This document shows positions 1-7,025 of a DNA stretch of 64,000 nucleotides, piece by piece (within the stretch, counting starts at the first letter, position 1; every line of letters begins with the position of its first letter). The stretch spans positions 206,362-270,361 of the forward strand of contig NZ_MUIN01000005.1 of the NCBI RefSeq assembly GCF_002080045.1, read 5' to 3'. The position numbers and the translations under genes were made by a program. This DNA comes from Pseudomonas sp. Bc-h. GTDB taxonomy: Bacteria; Pseudomonadota; Gammaproteobacteria; Pseudomonadales; Pseudomonadaceae. Below the pieces are notes generated by a model. That model saw nothing but the letters and a program-made list of their open reading frames with translations. It was not told the DNA's origin and did not search any database.

Positions 1-596
1 AGGAATACATTGGTGCTGACGTGCTGAACGTCGCCTTCCCTGGCGGCGGCCTCGAAGGTTCGATGCTCCAATACCTGGGCAGCGACGACTTCCAGAAACA
101 CCCACCGAAAATTCTCATCTGGGAATTCTCGCCTCTGTACCGCCTGGACCAGGAGACCATCTATCGCCAGATGATGTCGCTGCTGGACAACGGCTGTGAA
201 GGCAAACCGGCGCTGATGACCACCAGCACCACGCTCAAGCCAGGTACCAACGAACTGTTGGTCAACGGCAAAAACGGCATCAAGGATGTGCGCAACGGCA
301 GTAATCAGATCGACATCAAGTTCGCCGACACCTCGGTGAAAACCCTTCAGGCGCGCCTCTGGTACATGAACGGCCGCCACGAAGACCTGAAGATCGAGAA
401 ACCTGAAACAGCTGAAACCGACGGGCGCTTCTCCTTCGAACTGCGCGATGACAAAGACTGGGCTGACCAGCAATTGCTCGCACTGGAAGTGCAGGGTCCG
501 GAAGCGGGCGCTGCGCCACAGCAGGTCGAAGCGAAAGTATGCAAACGCAACGTGTTCCCGAATGTCGCGCATCAAACCGCGCAAGCCGGGTTATGA
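1..596 (+). CDS. algX: AlgX, alginate O-acetyltransferase/export protein, 3' part
   Basis: The gene enters the window already open; the frame continues upstream of base 1, so only the last 198 or so residues are present. AlgX is a periplasmic SGNH-like acetyltransferase with a C-terminal carbohydrate-binding module; it O-acetylates mannuronate and belongs to the trans-envelope alginate complex. The visible part has the end of the SGNH-like domain (segment [11 protein letters not shown]) followed by a beta-rich tail that fits the carbohydrate-binding module. The stop lies 7 bases before the algL start, as expected in this operon. Identity rests on sequence recall plus operon position (algL, I, J, F, A follow). 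Confidence 0.93.
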   Translation, partial: EYIGADVLNVAFPGGGLEGSMLQYLGSDDFQKHPPKILIWEFSPLYRLDQETIYRQMMSLLDNGCEGKPALMTTSTTLKPGTNELLVNGKNGIKDVRNGSNQIDIKFADTSVKTLQARLWYMNGRHEDLKIEKPETAETDGRFSFELRDDKDWADQQLLALEVQGPEAGAAPQQVEAKVCKRNVFPNVAHQTAQAGL

Positions 597-603
597 GGCT
601 CTT

Positions 604-1740
604 ATGCACACTCCAAAACTGATGCTCCCAACCCTTCTCTCGCTGGCCGTGCTGTCGTCGACAGTCTTCGCCACCAGCGCCAGCGCTGCGTCGACACTCG
701 TGCCGCCGCAGGGCTACTACGAGGGTGTCGAAAAATTCAAAAGTGGCGAAAGCAAGTTCAGCTGCGATTCAACACCGCAGCCTTACACCGGCGCGCTGCA
801 GTTTCGCAGCAAGTACGAAGGCTCTGACAAGGCCCGCGCCACGCTGAACAAGGATTCGGAACAAGCCTTCCGTGATGCCACCAAGGACATCACGACCATG
901 GAACGCAACACCAGCAAAGTGGTGATGCAGTACATGCGCGATGGGCGCCCGGAACAACTCGACTGCGCGCTGAACATGCTCACAACGTGGGCCAAGGCCG
1001 ATGCGCTGGAGTCCAAGGACTTCAACCACACCGGCAAGTCGATGCGCAAATGGGCATTGGGCAGCATGTCCTCGTCCTACTTGCGCCTGAAGTTCTCCGA
1101 ATCGCACCCACTGGCGACTCGTCAGCAGGATGCGCAGGTGATCGAGGCCTGGTTCAGCAAGCTGGCGGATCAGGTGGTCAGCGACTGGAACAACCTGCCG
1201 TTGGACAAGACCAACAACCACTCGTACTGGGCTGCCTGGTCGGTGATGTCGACCGCCGTGGCGACCAACCGCAAGGACTTGTTCGACTGGTCGGTGAAGG
1301 AATTCAAGGTCGCCGCCAATCAAGTCGACCCGCAAGGCTTCTTGCCTAACGAACTCAAGCGCAAGCAGCGCGCGCTGGCGTACCACAACTACGCCCTGCC
1401 GCCGCTGGCCATGATCGCCAGCTTCGCCCAGGCCAACGGTGTCGATCTGCGTCCTGAAAACAACGGCGCGCTGAAGCGTCTGGGTGATCGGGTGCTGGCA
1501 GGCGTCAAGGATTCGGGTGACGAATTCGAAGCCAAAGACGGCCAGAAGCAGGACATGACGGACCTGAAAACCGACATGAAATTTGCCTGGCTCGAACCGT
1601 ACTGCTCGCTCTATGACTGCGCGCCGGACACCCTGGACAAGAAGCACAAGATGCAGCCGTTCAAGAACTTCCGCCTCGGCGGCGACATGACCCGCACTTA
1701 TGACCCGAGTCATGAGAAGGGCGAGAAAGGTGGTTCTTGA
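604..1740 (+). CDS. algL: AlgL, periplasmic poly(mannuronate) lyase
   Basis: The product is 378 residues, the usual size for polysaccharide lyase family 5. It cleaves polymannuronate by beta-elimination and clears alginate that strays into the periplasm during export. The ATG at 604 gives a good signal peptide (hydrophobic [13 protein letters not shown], then an ASA-type cleavage site near residue 27). The family active-site stretch NNHSYW is at about residues 204-209, with His206 in it. The longer open frame starting at 448 overlaps algX and has no signal peptide at its start, so it was not used. It is followed by a REP-like palindrome before algI. Confidence 0.95.
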   Translation: MHTPKLMLPTLLSLAVLSSTVFATSASAASTLVPPQGYYEGVEKFKSGESKFSCDSTPQPYTGALQFRSKYEGSDKARATLNKDSEQAFRDATKDITTMERNTSKVVMQYMRDGRPEQLDCALNMLTTWAKADALESKDFNHTGKSMRKWALGSMSSSYLRLKFSESHPLATRQQDAQVIEAWFSKLADQVVSDWNNLPLDKTNNHSYWAAWSVMSTAVATNRKDLFDWSVKEFKVAANQVDPQGFLPNELKRKQRALAYHNYALPPLAMIASFAQANGVDLRPENNGALKRLGDRVLAGVKDSGDEFEAKDGQKQDMTDLKTDMKFAWLEPYCSLYDCAPDTLDKKHKMQPFKNFRLGGDMTRTYDPSHEKGEKGGS

Positions 1741-1750
1741 TTTGAAGACT

Positions 1751-1783
1751 TGATCGTACCCACGCAGAGCGTGGGCACGATCA
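1751..1783. repeat. REP-like palindrome between algL and algI
   Basis: The inverted repeat CCCACGCAGAGCGTGGG lies inside a larger imperfect palindrome flanked by TGATCGT and ACGATCA. The same unit recurs at about 20188-20210. It sits in the 141-base gap between two genes of the alginate operon, so it is transcribed and probably forms a hairpin in the mRNA. The rest of the gap holds a T/G-rich stretch and the algI ribosome binding site. Confidence 0.8.
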
Positions 1784-1881
1784 GAGCGCAAGCAGTGAGA
1801 TTCATGCTTTACCCCTCCAGTTTTTCATGGGGGGTTTGGGGGGGCTTCGGCCCTTGATGTTGGACAAATGGAGAGATAAGG

Positions 1882-3450
1882 ATGGTTTTCTCATCCAACG
1901 TGTTCCTGTTCCTGTTCTTGCCGGTGTTTCTCGGCTTGTACTACCTGAGCGGGCAACGCTATCGCAACCTGCTGCTGCTGATCGCCAGCTACGTGTTTTA
2001 CGCGTGGTGGCGAGTGGACTTCCTGGCACTGTTCGCAGGTGTGACGCTGTGGAACTACTGGATCGGCCTGCGCGTGGGTGCAGCCGGGGTCAGAACCAAG
2101 CCTGCTCAGCGCTGGTTACTGCTGGGTGTGGCGGTCGACCTGTGCATTCTGGGCTACTTCAAATACGCCAACTTCGGCGTGGACAGCATCAACGCGATGA
2201 TGACCTCGGTCGGTCTTCAGCCGTTCATCCTGACCCACGTGCTGTTGCCGATCGGGATCTCCTTCTACATCTTCGAGTCCATCAGCTACATCATCGATGT
2301 CTACCGTGGTGATACCCCGGCGACCCGCAACCTGATCGATTTCGCGGCGTTCGTGGCGATCTTCCCGCACCTGATTGCCGGTCCCGTGCTGCGTTTCCGC
2401 GATCTGGTCGACCAGTTCAACAACCGCACCCACACGCTGGACAAGTTCTCCGAAGGCTGTACGCGGTTCATGCAGGGCTTCATCAAGAAGGTCTTTATCG
2501 CCGACACACTGGCTGTTGTTGCCGACCACTGTTTCGCCCTGCAGAACCCGACCACGGGCGATGCCTGGCTTGGCGCGCTGGCTTACACCGCGCAGCTGTA
2601 CTTCGACTTCTCCGGTTACAGCGACATGGCCATCGGCCTGGGTCTGATGATGGGTTTCCGCTTCATGGAAAACTTCAAACAGCCTTACGTCAGTCAGTCG
2701 ATCACCGAGTTCTGGCGTCGCTGGCACATCAGCCTGTCCACCTGGCTGCGCGACTACCTGTACATCACGCTGGGCGGCAACCGTGGCGGCAAGGTCGCGA
2801 CCTACCGCAACCTGTTCCTGACCATGCTGCTGGGCGGTCTGTGGCACGGCGCCAACATCACCTACATCGTCTGGGGTGCCTGGCACGGTGTCTGGCTGGC
2901 GATCGAAAAAGCCCTGGGCATCAACACCACGCCACGCACATTCAACGTCGTGCGCTGGGCGTTTACCTTCCTGCTGGTGGTGATGGGCTGGGTGATCTTC
3001 CGCGCAGAAAACCTGCACGTCGCCGCTCGTATGTACGGCGCGATGTTCAGCTTCAGCGAATGGCAGCTGTCGGACCTGAACCGCGCAAGCCTCACCGGCC
3101 TGCAGGTCGCGACCCTGATCGTTGCTTACATCACTCTGGCGTTCTTCGGCCTGCGCGACTTTTACCAGAACCGCACGCCTGCCAAACCGACCAGCAATGA
3201 AAAACCTGTGCAAGCGGATGGCCCTGCCACCGCGCAGCCAGGCCTGATCAAGGCAGTGCCGGGCGACAAGCCGGGCAGCATTCATCAACCGGGTTACATC
3301 GTCGGTACCGAAGCGCAGGTTCAGCCTGCCTACTGGACCGCCGACTGGTCGCGCTACGTCATGCGTGCCCTGATCCTGCTGATGTTCGTGGCTTCGATTC
3401 TCAAACTCTCGGCGGCCAGTTTCTCGCCGTTCCTTTACTTCCAGTTCTGA
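1882..3450 (+). CDS. algI: AlgI, membrane-bound O-acyltransferase for alginate
   Basis: A 522-residue polytopic MBOAT protein. It is thought to pass acetyl groups across the inner membrane to AlgJ and AlgX for alginate acetylation. The protein is hydrophobic throughout. The MBOAT histidine motif LWHGAN places the invariant His at residue 322, the same number as in P. aeruginosa AlgI. The start at 1882 has a GGAGAGATAAGG ribosome site just upstream. A hydrophilic, Pro/Ala-rich insert (about residues 433-478) separates the last membrane segments. algJ follows after 10 bases. Confidence 0.96.
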   Translation: MVFSSNVFLFLFLPVFLGLYYLSGQRYRNLLLLIASYVFYAWWRVDFLALFAGVTLWNYWIGLRVGAAGVRTKPAQRWLLLGVAVDLCILGYFKYANFGVDSINAMMTSVGLQPFILTHVLLPIGISFYIFESISYIIDVYRGDTPATRNLIDFAAFVAIFPHLIAGPVLRFRDLVDQFNNRTHTLDKFSEGCTRFMQGFIKKVFIADTLAVVADHCFALQNPTTGDAWLGALAYTAQLYFDFSGYSDMAIGLGLMMGFRFMENFKQPYVSQSITEFWRRWHISLSTWLRDYLYITLGGNRGGKVATYRNLFLTMLLGGLWHGANITYIVWGAWHGVWLAIEKALGINTTPRTFNVVRWAFTFLLVVMGWVIFRAENLHVAARMYGAMFSFSEWQLSDLNRASLTGLQVATLIVAYITLAFFGLRDFYQNRTPAKPTSNEKPVQADGPATAQPGLIKAVPGDKPGSIHQPGYIVGTEAQVQPAYWTADWSRYVMRALILLMFVASILKLSAASFSPFLYFQF

Positions 3451-3460
3451 GGAGCCTGAC

Positions 3461-4642
3461 ATGACCCGTTCATTGCGTTTCCTCTACATCTTCCTGTTCC
3501 TGGCCATCCTGCTGGTGCTGGGCCTGTGGTCGCTGCGCAGCTTCATCGGTTTCTCGACGTCGAAGGAAACCACAGTGCTCAACGGTCACTGGACCAAGGC
3601 TGTGGAAACCCGTTACGACGAAGAGTTTCCGATCAAGCGTCTGGGCACCAACCTCTGGGCCGCGCTGGATTACAAGGTGTTCAACGAAGGCCGTCCGGGG
3701 GTGATTCTGGGCAAGGACCAATGGCTGTACACCGACGAAGAATTCGACGCGGTAGCCAACGGTGAGCAGAACGAAGCCGATAACCTGGCGATCATCAAGG
3801 GCGTGCAAGAGACCCTGAAAAAACAGGGCACGCAACTGGTGCTGGCCATCGTTCCGGCCAAGACCCGTCTGTACCCGGAACACGTTGGCGACAACAAGCC
3901 TGCCGCGCTGCACACCGACCTGTATCAGCAGTTCCATGCCCAGGTGAGTCAGGCCGGCATCTTCGCTCCTGATCTGCTGGCGCCGCTGCAAAGCGCCAAG
4001 GACAAGGGCCAGGTGTTCCTGCGCACCGACACACACTGGACGCCGATGGGTGCTGAAGTGGTTGCGCAGCAACTGGGTGAGGCCATTTCGACAAAAACAC
4101 CGCTGAGCGGCGATCCACAGGCCTTCGTCACTGAAGCCAAGTCCAGCGCGCCGTACAAGGGTGATCTGACCAACTTCCTGCCACTGGACCCGTTGTTCAG
4201 CAACCTGCTGCCAAAGCCGGATGACCTACAGCAGCGCAGCACCAACCCGGCGCAGGCCGAGGGTGAGAGCGGTGATGCACTGTTCGCCGACAACTCGGTA
4301 GCAGTCGGCCTGGTGGGCACCAGCTATAGCGCCAACCCGAACTGGAACTTTGCCGGTGCGCTTAAACAGGCACTGCACAGCGATGTCGTGAATTACGCCG
4401 AAGACGGCCATGGCCCGATCCTGCCGATGCTCAAGTATCTGCAGACCGACGCCTTCAAGAGCAGCCCGCCGCAGGTGCTGATCTGGGAATTCCCGGAACG
4501 CTATCTGCCCGCTCACAACGACCTGACCGAGTTCGACCCGCAGTGGATCGCCGAACTCAAAAAGGCTCGTGACCCTCAACAAAACGTGGCTCAGAACGCC
4601 AACGATTCCAACTCCGAGTCGCCCAGCCGGGCGCAAAACTGA
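3461..4642 (+). CDS. algJ: AlgJ, alginate O-acetyltransferase (SGNH-like)
   Basis: A 393-residue protein with an N-terminal signal-anchor (FLYIFLFLAILLVLGLW) that holds it on the periplasmic face of the inner membrane. The catalytic residues are visible at the known family positions: Asp190 and His192 in TDTHWTPMG, and Ser288 in GTSYS. It acts with AlgI, AlgF and AlgX to acetylate mannuronate residues. The C-terminal 25 residues are Asn/Ser-rich and probably flexible. The stop is 13 bases before algF. Confidence 0.96.
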   Translation: MTRSLRFLYIFLFLAILLVLGLWSLRSFIGFSTSKETTVLNGHWTKAVETRYDEEFPIKRLGTNLWAALDYKVFNEGRPGVILGKDQWLYTDEEFDAVANGEQNEADNLAIIKGVQETLKKQGTQLVLAIVPAKTRLYPEHVGDNKPAALHTDLYQQFHAQVSQAGIFAPDLLAPLQSAKDKGQVFLRTDTHWTPMGAEVVAQQLGEAISTKTPLSGDPQAFVTEAKSSAPYKGDLTNFLPLDPLFSNLLPKPDDLQQRSTNPAQAEGESGDALFADNSVAVGLVGTSYSANPNWNFAGALKQALHSDVVNYAEDGHGPILPMLKYLQTDAFKSSPPQVLIWEFPERYLPAHNDLTEFDPQWIAELKKARDPQQNVAQNANDSNSESPSRAQN

Positions 4643-4655
4643 GAGGACTACTCAA

Positions 4656-5336
4656 ATGACCTTGCAGAACCCAACTCGCATGCCAACTCGTTCGACCAAG
4701 AGCAACCTGCTGAAAACCTGCGTCCTGGCCGCAAGCCTGGGCTTCGTATCCCTGTCGGCTTTCGCCGGTGGCGACGCCGCCCTGTACGGTCCGACCGCAC
4801 CAAAAGGCTCGACCTTCGTACGTGTCTACAACGCCAGCAACGCGGAGATCAGCGCCAGCGTCGGCAACACCAGCCTCAACGAAGTCGGCCCGCTGGCCAG
4901 CAGTGATTTCAGCTTCATGCCGCAAGGTGATTACAGCGCCAAGATCGGCAGCAACACCCTGCCGGTGAAGCTGGCGAGCGATCACTACTACACCATCGTC
5001 AACAACACATCTGGCGCACCGCAACTGGTTGAAGAGCCGCCGTTCAAGAACAAGCAAAAATCCCTGGTTCGCGTGCAGAACCTGAGCGACAAGCCGCTGA
5101 CCCTGAAGACCGCCGACGGCAAGACCGACGTGGTGAAAGCCGTGTCCGCCAAGGGTACCGGCGAGCGTGAAATCAACCCGGTCAAGGTCAGCTTCGCGCT
5201 GTTCGACGGCGACAAGAAAGTCAGCGATCTGAAGCCTGTCGCGCTGGAGCGTGGCGAAGCTGCGGTGCTCTACATCACCGGCAACGGCAGCAACCTGTCG
5301 CCAGTATGGGTCAAGCGCCCGACTTCGACTCAATAA
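4656..5336 (+). CDS. algF: AlgF, periplasmic alginate O-acetylation protein
   Basis: A 226-residue exported protein, slightly longer than usual because its N-terminus before the signal peptide is extended (about 18 polar residues, then LLKTCVLAASLGFVSLSAFA). AlgF is required for alginate acetylation and is thought to be an adaptor in the periplasmic complex; it has no known enzymatic motif. A second in-frame ATG lies a few codons downstream, so the true N-terminus is somewhat uncertain. The gene is followed by a 12-bp inverted repeat and a 143-base gap before algA. Confidence 0.94.
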   Translation: MTLQNPTRMPTRSTKSNLLKTCVLAASLGFVSLSAFAGGDAALYGPTAPKGSTFVRVYNASNAEISASVGNTSLNEVGPLASSDFSFMPQGDYSAKIGSNTLPVKLASDHYYTIVNNTSGAPQLVEEPPFKNKQKSLVRVQNLSDKPLTLKTADGKTDVVKAVSAKGTGEREINPVKVSFALFDGDKKVSDLKPVALERGEAAVLYITGNGSNLSPVWVKRPTSTQ

Positions 5337-5343
5337 CGAATAA

Positions 5344-5394
5344 ACGGTCGGCGCCAGGCGTCGCGTAGCTGCGCGTCATGAGGGCGCCGACCGT
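5344..5394 (+). promoter_or_regulatory. Perfect 12-bp inverted repeat between algF and algA
   Basis: The arms ACGGTCGGCGCC (5344-5355) and GGCGCCGACCGT (5383-5394) are exact complements separated by 27 bases. No T run follows, so it is not a standard terminator. Inside the algF-algA transcript it could act as an RNA stability hairpin or a partial attenuator. Confidence 0.6.
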
Positions 5395-5479
5395 AGCGGT
5401 ACAAGAACAAGACAGACGAAACGACAGAACAACCGACGTATAGCCCAAACAAACGCTATCGAAATTTTGGAGAAACAAA

Positions 5480-6934
5480 ATGATTCCAGTGATCTTGTCA
5501 GGTGGCAGCGGTTCCCGACTCTGGCCTCTTTCGCGTAAACAGTTTCCAAAACAGTTCCTGGCACTGACCGGCGAACACACCCTCTTCCAGCAGACCCTCG
5601 AGCGCCTGGTGTTCGACGGCATGCAGCACCCGATCGTGGTGTGCAACAAGGACCACCGCTTCATCGTCGGCGAACAGCTGGCGGGGCTCGGCCTGGATAC
5701 GCAAGCCATCATCATGGAGCCGTTCGGTCGTAACACTGCACCCGCGGTTGCCATTACTGCGATGATGCTGGCCAACGAAGGTCGCGACGAGTTGATGCTG
5801 GTGCTGCCGGCCGACCACGTGATCGACGACCAGAAGGCCCTGCAACGCGCCTTGGCCCTGGCCACCGTTGCCGCCGAACGTGGCGAAATGGTGCTGTTCG
5901 GCGTACCGGCGACCAAGCCTGAAACCGGCTACGGCTACATCAAGTCCACCGCAGACGCCCTGCTCCCCGAAGGCGTCAACCGCGTCGCGCAGTTCGTCGA
6001 AAAACCTGACGAGAAACGCGCCAACGAATTCGTCGAAGCCGGCGGCTACTACTGGAACAGCGGCATGTTCCTGTTCCGCGCCAGCCGTTATCTGGAAGAG
6101 CTGAAAAAGCACGATCCGGACATCTACGACAACTGCCTGCTGACCCTTGAGCGCAGCAAGCACGACGGCGACAACATCGAACTGGACCAGGCCAGCTTCG
6201 CCTGCTGCCCGGACAACTCCATCGACTATTCGGTCATGGAAAAAACCCAACGCGCCTGCGTCGTGCCGCTCGAAGCCGGCTGGAGCGATGTCGGTTGCTG
6301 GTCGTCGTTGTGGGACGTGCACGCCAAAGACGAACACGGCAACGTTGCAAAGGGCGATGTAGTGATTCAGGACAGCCGCAACTGCATGATTCATGGCAAC
6401 GGCAAACTGGTGTCGGTGATCGGTCTGGACAACATCGTGGTCGTCGAAACCAAGGACGCCATGATGATCGCCCACAAGGACAAGGTTCAGGGCGTCAAGC
6501 AGATGGTCGCCACGCTCAACGAGCAAGGTCGCAGCGAAACCCAGAACCACCTCGAAGTCTATCGTCCGTGGGGTTCCTACGACTCGGTGGACATGGGCGG
6601 CCGCTTCCAGGTCAAGCGCATCTCCGTCAAGCCGGGTGCCAGCCTCTCGCTGCAGATGCACCATCATCGCGCCGAACACTGGATCGTCGTATCGGGCACC
6701 GCTCAAGTCACCTGTGACGAGAACGTGTTCCTGCTCACCGAAAACCAGTCCACCTACATCCCGATCGCCTCGGTCCACCGCCTGCGCAACCCAGGCAAGA
6801 TCCCGCTGGAAATCATTGAAGTGCAATCGGGCAGCTATCTGGGTGAAGACGACATCGAGCGTTTCGAAGACGTCTACGGTCGGTCGACCCCTGGTATCGA
6901 AGCCGGTGTGAGAACCCAGACCATCGCGCGTTGA
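5480..6934 (+). CDS. algA: AlgA, phosphomannose isomerase / GDP-mannose pyrophosphorylase
   Basis: A 484-residue bifunctional cytoplasmic enzyme. It makes mannose-6-phosphate from fructose-6-phosphate and GDP-mannose from mannose-1-phosphate, feeding AlgD. The N-terminal guanylyltransferase domain carries GGSGSRLWPLSRKQFPKQF near residues 8-26 and FVEKP further on. The C-terminal cupin carries the isomerase metal-site stretch QMHHHRAEHW. The start has AGGAG-like purines (TTGGAGAAACAAA) upstream. It is the last gene of the operon and is closed by a strong terminator. Such proteins are also seen in Psl-type clusters, but position settles the assignment. Confidence 0.97.
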   Translation: MIPVILSGGSGSRLWPLSRKQFPKQFLALTGEHTLFQQTLERLVFDGMQHPIVVCNKDHRFIVGEQLAGLGLDTQAIIMEPFGRNTAPAVAITAMMLANEGRDELMLVLPADHVIDDQKALQRALALATVAAERGEMVLFGVPATKPETGYGYIKSTADALLPEGVNRVAQFVEKPDEKRANEFVEAGGYYWNSGMFLFRASRYLEELKKHDPDIYDNCLLTLERSKHDGDNIELDQASFACCPDNSIDYSVMEKTQRACVVPLEAGWSDVGCWSSLWDVHAKDEHGNVAKGDVVIQDSRNCMIHGNGKLVSVIGLDNIVVVETKDAMMIAHKDKVQGVKQMVATLNEQGRSETQNHLEVYRPWGSYDSVDMGGRFQVKRISVKPGASLSLQMHHHRAEHWIVVSGTAQVTCDENVFLLTENQSTYIPIASVHRLRNPGKIPLEIIEVQSGSYLGEDDIERFEDVYGRSTPGIEAGVRTQTIAR

Positions 6935-6971
6935 TGGTTCGGTAATACGGCTTAAGTAAACCGTTGCAGTG

Positions 6972-7025
6972 CCCCCGCCCGCTTTCTGCGTATCCCCATC
7001 CGCAGAGGGTGGGTGGGGGGTTTTT
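6972..7025 (+). terminator. Rho-independent terminator of the alginate operon
   Basis: A long stem (about 19 pairs, including several G-U pairs; arms CCCCCGCCCG...CTGCG and CGCAG...GGGGGG) with a 10-base loop, followed by TTTTT at 7021-7025. It begins 38 bases after the algA stop. The T run overlaps the stop codon of the convergent rhs gene. Confidence 0.9.

Noticed and set aside
448..603. Extended N-terminus for AlgL starting inside algX
   Set aside because: The stretch is in another frame of algX, and the ATG at 604 gives a proper signal peptide.
2116..3462. 448-residue minus-strand open frame over algI
   Set aside because: It mirrors algI in a GC-rich gene; the reading is rich in Gln, Val and His with no domain, and algI is unmistakable.
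5498..6826. 442-residue minus-strand open frame over algA
   Set aside because: Shadow of algA; composition is typical of a reverse-frame reading and there is no ribosome site.
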